Shown here: positions 26,649 to 35,426 of the stretch, piece by piece
How the letters are laid out: each line of letters begins with the position of its first letter
Position numbering within the stretch: the first letter of the stretch is position 1
DNA from: Hyphomicrobiaceae bacterium
Lineage (GTDB): Bacteria; Pseudomonadota; Alphaproteobacteria; Rhizobiales; Xanthobacteraceae
NCBI GenBank assembly: GCA_947472885.1
Contig: CANJBX010000003.1
Coordinates: forward strand, 28,700-92,699
DNA: 64,000 nt
Reading direction: 5' to 3'
Position numbers and translations under genes: made by a program
Notes under the pieces: generated by a model
Databases searched by the model: none
What the model was told of the DNA's origin: nothing
The model's input: only the letters and a program-made list of their open reading frames with translations

Positions 26649-27749
26649 TTACACCGGCATTTCAAAGAGTTTCGCCGGCGTGCGCGTCAGGCGTTCGTTG
26701 CCGTTCTTCGTGACCAGCAGCATGTCGCCGAGCACAATGTAACCGGCTTCGGGATGATAGGTGTTCGGATGCACGATGATGGTCATGCCTTCGGTCAACA
26801 CCAGGTCGATGTCTTCAAGGATGTTCGGCTTGAGATCGCACATCAGCCCGAGGCCATGGCCACGCACGCGCGTATACTTGCTCGTCACGTAATCGCCGAG
26901 GCCGTATTTGCGGAACACGTCGTTCTCCGCGCGCGCCACGTCGGCGGCGGTAACGCCGGGCTTGACCACGGCGATGCCGGCTTCCATCGCTTCGTAATAG
27001 ACGTTGAATGCGCGCTTCTGCGTGTCGGTCGCCTTGCCGAGCGTCAGGGTGCGGCAGATCTGCGCGAAATAGCCGTCGATGGACGGCGTGAGTTCGGTGA
27101 TGACGAAATCGCCGGCCTTCAGGATGCGTTCCGACGGCGGCGCCATGCCGCGCACATCGACGCCGCCGGAACCCATAATCATGAAATTGTCGGGCGAACC
27201 CTTCGAGCGCAGGAAGGCTTCGACGTCGGCCATTACTTCATACTGCTTGCGGCCGGCCTTGGCCGCGGTGTCGCGGAAGTAGGCGTAGCCTTCGTCGGCC
27301 AGCGCGCCCGCGCGACGGATCGCGGCAATCTCTGACGGCATCTTTTCCATCAGCAGGCGGTCGATCAGGTTCGCGCCGTCGTCGAGGCGGAACTTGCGGT
27401 CGCCGGAGGTAAGAAACGGCGGCAGCAGCGAACGCTGCACGGCAGCGAGCTTCGGGTTTGAAATCTTGTCGAGCTGTTCGCTCACGGCGCGGCCGACGTC
27501 ACGCACGTAGCTCACTTCGACATTCTGCGTCTCGCCGCTGGCGCGCTCGGCTTCCGTCACGCTGTCGAGCAGCATGCGGCAGCGGCCATCGGCGGTGAGG
27601 ATGGCGATGGCTGAGCCTTCCAGCGAGGCGAAGTCAGCCACATAACGCAGGTGCGCTTCCTGCCACGACGTACCGAACGTAACGAGGGCTTCGACACCCT
27701 CGTTACGCATTTCAGCGAGCAGCCGCTCGCGGCGTTCCTGCGCCAGCAT
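26649..27749 (-). CDS. M24 (Xaa-Pro peptidase/creatinase-like) family protein
   Basis: This is a 366-aa pita-bread-fold protein with a creatinase N-domain and an M24 catalytic domain. It keeps the GHGLGL His motif. At the metal positions it reads ITELTPSIDGYFAQICRT (Glu and Gln where Asp is usual), IIVHPNTY (His for Glu) and YIVLGDMLLVT (Gly for Glu). Only the His is conserved, as in non-metal members such as creatinase. A C-N hydrolase activity of creatinase type is more likely than peptidase. It is in an operon 12 bp after the Bug binding-protein gene. Confidence 0.82.
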   Translation of the reverse strand: MLAQERRERLLAEMRNEGVEALVTFGTSWQEAHLRYVADFASLEGSAIAILTADGRCRMLLDSVTEAERASGETQNVEVSYVRDVGRAVSEQLDKISNPKLAAVQRSLLPPFLTSGDRKFRLDDGANLIDRLLMEKMPSEIAAIRRAGALADEGYAYFRDTAAKAGRKQYEVMADVEAFLRSKGSPDNFMIMGSGGVDVRGMAPPSERILKAGDFVITELTPSIDGYFAQICRTLTLGKATDTQKRAFNVYYEAMEAGIAVVKPGVTAADVARAENDVFRKYGLGDYVTSKYTRVRGHGLGLMCDLKPNILEDIDLVLTEGMTIIVHPNTYHPEAGYIVLGDMLLVTKNGNERLTRTPAKLFEMPV

Positions 27750-27761
27750 GCGATATTCCGG

Positions 27762-28724
27762 TTAGTTGGTTTCGAACTTGCCGACGGCGATGATTTTCTT
27801 CCAGAGCTCAATTTCGTCGGCGAGCTTCTGCTTGGTGCTCTCGGGCGTTCCGGGCAGCGGTTCGGCGCCTTGACGTATGAGATATTCGCGCGTTTCCGGC
27901 ATGGCGCTGATCTGGTTGATCCAGTCAGAGAGCTTCTTGATGATATCCGGCGGCGTGCCGGCCGGGGCGTAGAAAGCCCACCACGGCGGCAGTTCGGTAT
28001 TCTTCACGCCCTGCTCGGCGAGCGTTGGAATGTCGGGAAACGCCGTCGAGCGCTTCTCGGTGGCGACGCCGAGGATCTTCACCTTGCCCTGCTTTTCCTG
28101 GGTCAGCGCGAACGGCGCATCCGACATCACGAAGTCGATCTGTTCACCGGCAACGTCCGACACGGCGGCCTGCATGGTCTTGTAGGCGACCTGCGTGCCT
28201 TCAAGGCCGGCTGACGCGATGAACAGCGCGGCGACAGCCTGCGATGTCGTCGTCGGAATGCCGTAGGTCATCTTGTTGCCCTTGGCCTTCATCAGCGTGA
28301 TGAATTCCTGGACGTTCTTCGCGGGGTTCTTCTTGTCGTTGATCGTGAGTACGAAGCCGAGCTGGGCAAACGTGCTGATCGGAACGAGATCCTTCACGGG
28401 GTCGAACGGCAGGCTCTTGTAGAGATAGATATTGCCGGCGAGCGAGGAACTCGGTCCGGTTAGCAGCGTGTATCCGTCGGGTTTCGATTTCGCGACAAGA
28501 TCGGTTGCGATGTTCGCGCCGGCGCCAGGCCGGTTGTCGATGACAATCGGCTGGCCCGAAAGGTCCTTCAGTTTGTCGGTGTACCAGCGGTATAGAATGT
28601 CGGCGCCGCCGCCGGCCGGGAAGCCGGTGATGAGCTTGATGGGGCGGTCGGGGTATTGCGCCTTTGCGATTCCAGGCACCGCCAGCATTGCTGCGACAAG
28701 CGCTAATGTTCCGAGTTTTTTCAT
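27762..28724 (-). CDS. Bug/TctC-type tripartite tricarboxylate transporter substrate-binding protein
   Basis: This is a second Bug-family periplasmic binding protein, 320 aa. The start at 28724 gives the signal peptide MKKLGTLALVAAMLAVPGIAKA and has a GAGGAAA ribosome binding site. It continues with the family start QYPDRPIKLITGFPAGGGADIL. No tctAB genes are nearby. It sits at the head of the two M24-like genes and the hydroxyacid dehydrogenase, so it probably captures their substrate or a related carboxylate/amide. Confidence 0.92.
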   Translation of the reverse strand: MKKLGTLALVAAMLAVPGIAKAQYPDRPIKLITGFPAGGGADILYRWYTDKLKDLSGQPIVIDNRPGAGANIATDLVAKSKPDGYTLLTGPSSSLAGNIYLYKSLPFDPVKDLVPISTFAQLGFVLTINDKKNPAKNVQEFITLMKAKGNKMTYGIPTTTSQAVAALFIASAGLEGTQVAYKTMQAAVSDVAGEQIDFVMSDAPFALTQEKQGKVKILGVATEKRSTAFPDIPTLAEQGVKNTELPPWWAFYAPAGTPPDIIKKLSDWINQISAMPETREYLIRQGAEPLPGTPESTKQKLADEIELWKKIIAVGKFETN

Positions 28725-28829
28725 GGTTTCCTCCCACGCATACATCATGTCTGCGCATAGCCTATCAGATGCGGTGCGGGCAGTTCAATTAAACCGGCGG
28801 AATGGCAGCTAGACGGCGCTGCGACCGGA

Positions 28830-30602
28830 TCACGCGGGGCGGATCACATCCGGGTCGTCGTTGTCGTAAAGCCGGTCCACAATAGCCTTGCGGCGCTCGC
28901 GGATGCCGCGGCTGTTGAGCGAGCCCTTGTCGGTGATCTCGCCGGCGTCGAGCGAGGGCGGTTCCGTCAGGACGATGGCGCGGGCGATGACGCGGGACGA
29001 GCCGCTGACGCCTGCGTTGATCTTTCCGAGCGCTTCCCGCAATTGCGCGCGATAGGCGTCATCCACCGTGCGCCCGGCAGGCGGAAACACCATGAGCCCG
29101 ACATCGTCGCGATCTGGTGCGGCGATGACGACATCGAACACCAGCGGCCCCAAAGCCTGCCGCGCCCGCGCCCAGATTTGCGCCGCATGGACGCGCGTGC
29201 CGGAGGTGAGCTTGAAGTCTTCCACGGTGCGGCCGTTGAAGCGGAACCCCTTGGCGGCGTCTTGCTCATCGACGAACAGGACGGCATCGCCGGTGATGAA
29301 AAAGCCTTCCTCGTCGAACGCTTCCTTTGTCGCTTCCGGCATGTTCCAGTAGCCGGTGGTGACGTTCGGCCCGGCGCAGCGGATTTCCAGCTTGTCGCCC
29401 AAGGGCACCAGCTTGATCGTCATGCCGGGCGGCGGCGCGCCGATGTTGCCGATCTCCGCGCCGTGGCGGTTGGACATCAGCGCGGCCGGTGCGGTTTCGG
29501 TCAGGCCCCAGCTTGAGAGCATGCTCGGCGGATTGTCCGGGCGTTCCTTCGCCGCCAGTTCGTCGAGCGTGCGCCACAGATGGTCCGGCAAGGTCGCGCC
29601 AGCGTAGAACATCACCTCGAGATCGGCGAAGAAGTTTTTGCGCAGCGCGTCGTCCTTGGCGAGCCAGGGTGCCAGCAGTTCAAAGCCCTTCGGCACGTTG
29701 AGATAGATCGTCGAGGCCACTTCGCGCAGGTTGCGCACGGTCTTCTCGATCTCGCCCGGGATCGGCTTGCCGTCGTCGATGTAGAGCGTGCCGCCGTTCT
29801 TCACGACCTGCCCGAAATTATGATTGCCGCCGAACACATGGCTCCACGGCAGCCAGTCCACCAGCACTGGCGGTCGCACCGACATGAACGGCCAGACGTG
29901 TTCCAGCATCGCAAGATTGGAATTCATCATGCGGTGTGTGGTGATGACGCCCTTGGGGATGCCGGTCGAGCCCGACGTAAACAGGAATTTCAGGATGCTG
30001 TCGGCGCCGATTTTCTGCTCGGCATCGGCAAGCGTCGTGGCCGATCCGCCCTTGAGCAGTTCCGCAAACGGCGTTGCCTTCACATCTGGCGAGGGTGTGC
30101 CGGTGACGATCTCGCGGCCCGCCATCTCGGGGATTGTCAGCGCGCGCTTGAACACTTCGGCGTTCGACGCATAGACGAGGCCGGGGTCGAGCAGCTTGAG
30201 AATGTGTCGCAGTTTGCCGAGGTCCTGGCTCACCAGCGAGTAGGCAACCGAGATCGGCGCAAACGGAATGCCGGCCGTCATCGCCGCCAGCGACAGGACT
30301 TTGTGCTCGATGGCGTTGCCGGAAAGAATGACGATGGGGCGCTGCGCCGAGAGCGGACGCTCCGCGAGCGCTGCTGCGATGCGCCGGACCTGATCGGCGG
30401 CTTCGCCATAGGTGACGCTGGCCCAGCCTTCCTGACCGGGCCGCCGTTCGGCGAGGAAGCGCCGCGCCGGCGCGGCCTTGGCCCAATGAAACAGGTGATC
30501 CTGCACGCGGTCCGGGTAGGGCGGCAGCGGCTCTGTCGTGCGCAGGCGAATGGTGCCATCGGCATCGCGCGTCGTATCGACGGTGATCTTGCCGAAACGC
30601 AC
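28830..30602 (-). CDS. Feruloyl-CoA synthase-like acyl-CoA synthetase
   Basis: This is an ANL-family adenylate-forming ligase, about 590 aa. The AMP-binding P-loop LFTSGSTGIPKGVITTH is present. The N-terminus VRFGKITVDTTRDADGTIRL and PYPDRVQDHLFHWAKAAPARRFLAERRP match feruloyl-CoA synthases. The C-terminal domain motif FNGRTVEDFKLTSGTRV is present, with Lys. The track ORF starts at 30779 with non-homologous sequence. I prefer the GTG at 30602, since no in-frame ATG lies near the homologous start. It would activate an aromatic acid with CoA. The start is uncertain. Confidence 0.85.
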   Translation of the reverse strand: MRFGKITVDTTRDADGTIRLRTTEPLPPYPDRVQDHLFHWAKAAPARRFLAERRPGQEGWASVTYGEAADQVRRIAAALAERPLSAQRPIVILSGNAIEHKVLSLAAMTAGIPFAPISVAYSLVSQDLGKLRHILKLLDPGLVYASNAEVFKRALTIPEMAGREIVTGTPSPDVKATPFAELLKGGSATTLADAEQKIGADSILKFLFTSGSTGIPKGVITTHRMMNSNLAMLEHVWPFMSVRPPVLVDWLPWSHVFGGNHNFGQVVKNGGTLYIDDGKPIPGEIEKTVRNLREVASTIYLNVPKGFELLAPWLAKDDALRKNFFADLEVMFYAGATLPDHLWRTLDELAAKERPDNPPSMLSSWGLTETAPAALMSNRHGAEIGNIGAPPPGMTIKLVPLGDKLEIRCAGPNVTTGYWNMPEATKEAFDEEGFFITGDAVLFVDEQDAAKGFRFNGRTVEDFKLTSGTRVHAAQIWARARQALGPLVFDVVIAAPDRDDVGLMVFPPAGRTVDDAYRAQLREALGKINAGVSGSSRVIARAIVLTEPPSLDAGEITDKGSLNSRGIRERRKAIVDRLYDNDDPDVIRPA

Positions 30603-30650
30603 GGCGGCAGTTTCATGGCGCTGTCGGGATTGCTGGCTCAGGCGATTTCC

Positions 30651-30680
30651 CCAGTATGGATTATTGTTTGTGCCAGTATA
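30651..30680. promoter_or_regulatory. Direct repeat of CCAGTAT in a divergent promoter region
   Basis: CCAGTAT occurs at 30651 and again at 30673, exactly 22 bp apart (two helical turns). The second copy runs into the palindrome GTATATAC. The repeats lie between the ligase start and the divergent MmgE/PrpD gene. This spacing suits a regulator bound in tandem on one face of DNA. No regulator gene is nearby. Confidence 0.35.
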
Positions 30681-30730
30681 TACGCTGAAGCGGGTATGGC
30701 GAGCGGGCAGCGGATATTTCGGATACGGCA

Positions 30731-32062
30731 ATGGCAATGACGGCGCTTGAAACCTTCGGTGAATTCGTCGCGCGCCCAAGCCCGATGGCGGCGGACGTGC
30801 GCGACCTGCTGCGGCTTCATGTCGCCGACACCGTGGCGGCCTGGGTAGCCGCCGGGCGCACGGCGGAAGCGCGCCAGCTTCTTAGCCATCGCGACCGTCT
30901 GCGTGGCGATCATCTCGGTGCGTCGGTCGATGTGATCGTCAACTGTGCGCTGGCGCGCTCCAGCGAAGTCGATGACATCCATATCGCCTCGATGATCACG
31001 CCCGGTTCGATTGGTGTCCCGGCGGCGCTGTCGATTGCGGCGCTGCGGCCCGATACGGATGCGGCAACACTCAATGCCGCCATGGTAGTGGGCTATGAGG
31101 CGATGATCCGGTTCGGGCTTGCGGTCAACGGTGCGGTCATTTCGGGCCGCGGCATTTGGCCGACATATTTCGGCGCGGCGTTCGGCGTCGCGGCGGTGGC
31201 TTCAAAACTACTCGAGCTCGATGCCACGCAAACCGCCCATGCGCTGGGCATTGCGCTGACGCAATCCGCGCCGGGCGTCGGCCTGCAGAACACATCGACG
31301 ACGTCGCGCTGGCTCGCAGCCGGCGTTGCCGCGCGCAACGGCCTGCAGGCGGCATACGCAGCGTCGAGCGGCTTTACGTCGGATCTTGGATTGTTCGAAG
31401 GGCGTTTCTTTCCCGGCATCTATCACATCGAGCCGGAAGTTGCGGCGCTGACGGACAAACTCGGCAAGCGAGAAATCTTGCGCGAAGTGTCGTTCAAGCC
31501 GTGGTCTGCGGCGCGCCAGAGCATGGCGGCAACGCAGGCCTTCAAGGAAATTCTCGCAACAGTCGATGTGGCGCAGATTGAAGCGATTGAAGTGAAGGTG
31601 CTGCCGCTGTTCCTGCGCATACTGGACCATGGCGTGACGGACGAGGATCGCATGTCGCGCCTCACCAGCATGCCCTATCAGCTCGCGATTGCTGCGCTGG
31701 AACCCGATGCGGCTTTCGATGTCGGGCAGGCCGGTGCGATATCGCTGGCGCTGCGTGCGTTCATGAGCAAGGTGAAAGTGGCCGCCGACGAGGGGCTGAT
31801 GAGGGATTTTCCGGTGAAATGGCATGCCGAGGTTCGCGTGCGCGCTGCCGGCGCATGGCATGTACGTGCGGTTGCGGACGTGCCGGGCGATCCGTCACGG
31901 CCGTTCGATGAGGCCGCAATCCGGGAAAAATGCAGGCGGTTGTCCGCGCATGCCATTGGTGACGACGCCTGCGAGGCCCTGATGTCGGATGCGCTGGGTG
32001 TCGTGGATGGCCGCGTTGCGCCGTCGTTGCTGCTGTCGCGGATCGAAGCTGCGCGCGGCTAA
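30731..32062 (+). CDS. MmgE/PrpD family protein
   Basis: This is a 443-aa protein of the MmgE/PrpD family (2-methylcitrate dehydratase, itaconate/cis-aconitate decarboxylase and relatives). Family features are VAAWVAAGRTAEARQLL near the start, the SEVDDIHIASMITPGSIGVPAALS segment near residue 80, and FKPWSAARQSMAATQAFKEIL in the last half. It is divergent from the ligase operon. Its 3' end overlaps the convergent DUF1345 gene by four bases. It is probably a dehydratase or decarboxylase for a branched dicarboxylic acid. Confidence 0.88.
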   Translation: MAMTALETFGEFVARPSPMAADVRDLLRLHVADTVAAWVAAGRTAEARQLLSHRDRLRGDHLGASVDVIVNCALARSSEVDDIHIASMITPGSIGVPAALSIAALRPDTDAATLNAAMVVGYEAMIRFGLAVNGAVISGRGIWPTYFGAAFGVAAVASKLLELDATQTAHALGIALTQSAPGVGLQNTSTTSRWLAAGVAARNGLQAAYAASSGFTSDLGLFEGRFFPGIYHIEPEVAALTDKLGKREILREVSFKPWSAARQSMAATQAFKEILATVDVAQIEAIEVKVLPLFLRILDHGVTDEDRMSRLTSMPYQLAIAALEPDAAFDVGQAGAISLALRAFMSKVKVAADEGLMRDFPVKWHAEVRVRAAGAWHVRAVADVPGDPSRPFDEAAIREKCRRLSAHAIGDDACEALMSDALGVVDGRVAPSLLLSRIEAARG

Positions 32063-32757
32063 ATCAAGTTCGCGCCGATGTTCACGGTCAGCGCGAGGAT
32101 CGCGACATTGAACAGGAACGACACCACGCCATGCGCGACGACAAGGCGGCGGATGTTCTTGCCTGTTACCTGTACGTCCGATACCTGTAACGTCATGCCG
32201 ATGATAAACGAGAAATAAATGAAGTCCCAATAGTCAGGCTGAGGGTCGCCGGGAAAATTCAGTCCATGGCCGTGCGTGCCCGGCCCGCGATAATAAATAT
32301 GCGCGTAATGGAACGCGAAGATTGTGTGGATCAAAGCCCACGACATAATGACCGTGAGGGCTGCAAGGACGAATGCGGTTTGTTGCGCACCCTCCGACTT
32401 CAAGGTGTGGGCATTGCCGAGTTCGATGACGATAGCTGCGACGCTGGCGAGCGCCGTTGCAACCGTGATGATTAGCAGCGCCGCGCCGCCTTCATCCGCT
32501 TCGTCAGCATGAATCTGCACGCGTTGAAGGTCGAAATGGTGGATGACGTAAAACGCCTGCACGAGATAGATCAGCGACGCAAAATCCCACGCCTCCAGCA
32601 GTCGCGTCGACATGCGCCAGTCGCTAGGCAGGAACGCAAGCACAAGCAGGCCGGCGAGCGCCGCGACGAACAGCTTGAGATGTCCGCGCACGATCCGCAT
32701 TGGCTTGGAATGCTGCCGGAGCGGTTTCGTGATTGTCGCTTTGGATTTTCTGGCCAT
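32059..32757 (-). CDS. DUF1345 domain-containing membrane protein
   Basis: This is a 232-aa integral membrane protein of the DUF1345 family, with about five hydrophobic segments (for example LFVAALAGLLVLAFLP and LLIITVATALASVAAIVI). The motif GLNFPGDPQPDYWDFIYFSFIIGMTLQVSDVQV is typical of the family. The N-terminus is basic. Function is unknown. It is convergent with the PrpD gene (4-bp overlap) and 5 bp downstream of the ispA stop, so it is probably co-transcribed with it. Confidence 0.85.
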   Translation of the reverse strand: MARKSKATITKPLRQHSKPMRIVRGHLKLFVAALAGLLVLAFLPSDWRMSTRLLEAWDFASLIYLVQAFYVIHHFDLQRVQIHADEADEGGAALLIITVATALASVAAIVIELGNAHTLKSEGAQQTAFVLAALTVIMSWALIHTIFAFHYAHIYYRGPGTHGHGLNFPGDPQPDYWDFIYFSFIIGMTLQVSDVQVTGKNIRRLVVAHGVVSFLFNVAILALTVNIGANLI

Positions 32758-32762
32758 GAGGA

Positions 32763-33713
32763 TCAGACCTTACGGTCGGCAACAAAGCGTGCGGTGGCGC
32801 GCAGGATATCGCCGCGCGCGCCGAAAGGTTCCAACGCAAGCGTGGCTTCGCTGACCAGCGCCGCCAGCCGCGCCCGCGCCCCGTCACGGCCGAGGATTGA
32901 AACCAGCGTCACCTTACCCGCCGCATCGTCCTTGCTGGTGCGCTTGCCGATGGTTGCTGCATCGCCTTCGGCGTCGAGCAGGTCGTCGGCGATCTGGAAT
33001 GCCTCGCCGAGGACGCGGCCGTAAGTATCGAGCGCATCGTGTTCGCGCGGCGACGCGCCGCCGAGGATGGCGCCCGCCTTGCACGCGAAGCGAATGAGCG
33101 CGCCAGTCTTCATCGCCTGCAAGGTTTTCACGCTGGTTTCGTCTTGCGTGGTTTTCGCGCCGAATCGGCCTTCCGCAGCGAGATCGAACATCTGCCCGCC
33201 CGCCATGCCGCCAACGCCTGCCGCGCGCGCCAGTGCGGATACGAGCGCGATCCGCAGGGCAGCGTCGGGATGCGTTTCGCTGCGTGCAAGAATATCGAAC
33301 GCGACGGTGAGCAAGGCGTCACCCGCGAGGATCGCGGTGGCGTCATCGAATGCCTTGTGAACGGTCGGCTTGCCGCGTCGCAGGTCGTCATTGTCCATGG
33401 ATGGCAGATCGTCATGCACCAGCGAATAGCAATGCAGGCATTCGAGCGCGGCGCCCGCCATCAGCGCGCGGCCCTCGGGCACGCCGAACAACGCCGCCGT
33501 CTCCGCGATAAGGAATGGCCGCAGCCGCTTGCCGCCGCCCAGCGCCGAATGGCGCATTGCCACAACCAGCCGCGGCGGACGCACGCGTTCGCCCGCGACG
33601 GGTGTCTCGTCAATCAGGCGCGCCAGCAAAATTTCGATGGCATCCGCCACGGCGGCAAGTCGCGCTGAAAATGCCGCATCGGTTGCAGTGTTGTTTTTGC
33701 CGCCAGTGGTCAT
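32763..33713 (-). CDS. ispA: Polyprenyl synthetase, farnesyl diphosphate synthase type
   Basis: This is a prenyltransferase that condenses IPP with allylic diphosphates in isoprenoid synthesis, 316 aa. The first aspartate-rich motif is VHDDLPSMDNDDLRRG near residue 105 and the second is FQIADDLLDAEGD near residue 245. GGKRLRPFL is the IPP-binding segment. The two-residue insertion in the first Asp motif (DDLPSMD) is the pattern for bacterial farnesyl diphosphate synthases. It starts opposite mtgA. Confidence 0.92.
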   Translation of the reverse strand: MTTGGKNNTATDAAFSARLAAVADAIEILLARLIDETPVAGERVRPPRLVVAMRHSALGGGKRLRPFLIAETAALFGVPEGRALMAGAALECLHCYSLVHDDLPSMDNDDLRRGKPTVHKAFDDATAILAGDALLTVAFDILARSETHPDAALRIALVSALARAAGVGGMAGGQMFDLAAEGRFGAKTTQDETSVKTLQAMKTGALIRFACKAGAILGGASPREHDALDTYGRVLGEAFQIADDLLDAEGDAATIGKRTSKDDAAGKVTLVSILGRDGARARLAALVSEATLALEPFGARGDILRATARFVADRKV

Positions 33714-33844
33714 GATATCGCAGGCTTCCCGTGCAACCCGCCACGCCGTCTGCGCATTGTTGACTATGCGGTTGACGTGGGCGGGCGGACCCTAACATGA
33801 GTATGCTTCGATTTCCGCCGGTTTCCGGCTCAAGGGACAGCAGC

Positions 33845-34561
33845 ATGGCTGCGCCGAAATCAGGACGCCTGCGCGGTCTTGGCCGCTTTCGGACAGTGCT
33901 GCGCGCGGCGGCTATCGCGCTGGCCGTCGTTATCCTGCTGCCCTACGCCGTCGTACCGTTCTATCGGTTCGTCGATCCGGTCTCGACCTTGATGCTGTGG
34001 CGCTGGATGACGGGCGAACGCGTCGAGCGCCAGTGGACGCCGCTTGCGGAAATGTCGCCCGCGGTGCCGCTGGCCGTGATCGTGGCCGAAGACGGCCAGT
34101 TCTGCACCCATCACGGGGTCGATTTCGGCGAACTGCGCAACGCATTGACGGAAGCCGATGATTTGTCGGACGCGCGCGGCGGCTCGACCATCACGCAGCA
34201 GGTCGCGAAAAACCTGTTCCTGTGGCAATCGCGCAGCTACGTCCGCAAGGTACTCGAACTGCCGCTGGCGATCTGGATCGATCTGGTGCTGCCCAAGCGG
34301 CGCATTCTGGAGATTTATCTCAACATCGCGGAACTTGGTCCGGATGGCGAGTTCGGGGTGCAGGCTGCTTCCCAGCGCGCCTTTGGCCGTCCGGTATCGG
34401 GTTTGAAAGCGCCGGAAGCGGCGCTGATGGCGGCGACCTTGCCGAATCCCCGCACACGGGACGCCAAAAAGCCGGGACCGGGCTTGCGGCAGATCGCCGG
34501 AATTCATCTGCGACGGATGGGAAGCATGGCAAATCGGGCAAATTGCGCCCGGCCACAGTGA
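33845..34561 (+). CDS. mtgA: Monofunctional biosynthetic peptidoglycan transglycosylase
   Basis: This is a GT51 glycosyltransferase that polymerises lipid II into glycan strands in the periplasm, 238 aa from this start. The start at 33845 (MAAPKSG) has AAGGGA 7 bp upstream; an alternative ATG at 33797 would add 16 residues. One N-terminal membrane anchor (about residues 22 to 44) is followed by the catalytic [20 protein letters not shown] (Glu near residue 82), [16 protein letters not shown] and [14 protein letters not shown]. No transpeptidase domain is present. Confidence 0.93.
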   Translation: MAAPKSGRLRGLGRFRTVLRAAAIALAVVILLPYAVVPFYRFVDPVSTLMLWRWMTGERVERQWTPLAEMSPAVPLAVIVAEDGQFCTHHGVDFGELRNALTEADDLSDARGGSTITQQVAKNLFLWQSRSYVRKVLELPLAIWIDLVLPKRRILEIYLNIAELGPDGEFGVQAASQRAFGRPVSGLKAPEAALMAATLPNPRTRDAKKPGPGLRQIAGIHLRRMGSMANRANCARPQ

Positions 34562-34596
34562 TTAAGTAACGCTGCCAGACCTTGCCGACCCCAGGC

Positions 34597-34611
34597 CCGG
34601 CTTTTTGCCGG
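34597..34611 (+). terminator. Possible hairpin downstream of mtgA
   Basis: CCGGC-TTTTT-GCCGG is a perfect 5-bp stem with a 5-T loop, 35 bp past the mtgA stop and upstream of rpmF. It is followed by GAAAATG, with no T-run, so it is a weak terminator at best. Confidence 0.35.
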
Positions 34612-34721
34612 AAAATGCCCTAGCCAGCCCCGCCGCCTTCATCTATAAGCCCGGCTTCAATTTCCCACACCGTTTTCGGGCGCTGGCGCCTGAAATTACT
34701 AAAGTTTTCAGGAGATACCCC

Positions 34722-34907
34722 ATGGCAGTGCCAAAAAGAAAAACCTCGCCGTCACGGCGTGGCATGCGCCGTTCGGCCGATGCGCTCAAGCAGCCGACGT
34801 ACATGGAAGACAAAGATTCGGGCGAACTGCGCCGTCCGCATCACATCGACCTCAAGACCGGCATGTATCGCGGCCGCCAGGTTCTGAAGGCGAAAAAAGA
34901 AGTCTGA
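34722..34907 (+). CDS. rpmF: 50S ribosomal protein L32
   Basis: This is ribosomal protein bL32, 61 aa. [43 protein letters not shown] is the typical alphaproteobacterial form. It keeps no zinc Cys motif, as is normal for the C-minus version. The ATG at 34722 follows CAGGAGA; the track ORF starts 39 codons upstream out of context. It is followed 29 bp later by a small membrane protein gene. Confidence 0.96.
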   Translation: MAVPKRKTSPSRRGMRRSADALKQPTYMEDKDSGELRRPHHIDLKTGMYRGRQVLKAKKEV

Positions 34908-34936
34908 TAAAATCAGAGTTTTCGGGAGGGGGATAA

Positions 34937-35365
34937 ATGTACCTCGTCGGGTTTCCGCTGCTGGTCATCCCCTTCGCCGTCTACAACATCATCGAATTTC
35001 TGATGCCCGGCGCAACGCTGGGCGCCTTCTGGGCCAACATTGTCGCCAACATTCCGCTCGCCTCCGGCGAGAAATGGGCGCTGTCGGTTGGCGATCTCAT
35101 CATCGCAATTTCAATTCTGATCCTGTTTATCGAATTGCTGAAAGCAACGCGGCTGTCGTCGCGTTCGATTATCGACCATTTGCTGTCGACGATCCTGTTC
35201 ATCATCATGCTGATCGAGTTCCTGCTGGTGAAGCAGGCCGCGACGGGAACCTATTTCCTGCTGCTGGTCATCTGCTTTGTGGATGTCGTCGGCGGCTTCT
35301 CGGTGACGATCCGCTCCGCCCAGCGCGATATCACGGTCGATAACGAAGCAATCCCGCGCGTCTGA
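34937..35365 (+). CDS. Small hypothetical membrane protein
   Basis: This is a 142-aa protein that is mostly hydrophobic, with four likely transmembrane segments (LVGFPLLVIPFAVYNIIEFL, VGDLIIAISILILFIELL, LLSTILFIIMLIEFLLV, GTYFLLLVICFVDVVGGF). A soluble C-terminal tail follows (IRSAQRDITVDNEAIPRV). GGGAGGGGGAT gives a strong ribosome binding site before the ATG. I do not recognise a named family. Its place after rpmF suggests a conserved housekeeping-associated gene. Confidence 0.75.
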   Translation: MYLVGFPLLVIPFAVYNIIEFLMPGATLGAFWANIVANIPLASGEKWALSVGDLIIAISILILFIELLKATRLSSRSIIDHLLSTILFIIMLIEFLLVKQAATGTYFLLLVICFVDVVGGFSVTIRSAQRDITVDNEAIPRV

Positions 35366-35426
35366 TTGCGCTTCGCATAACAATGCCGCGCTAAAGCGCA
35401 TCTCCTCCCATCGCTGCGGAAATTCC

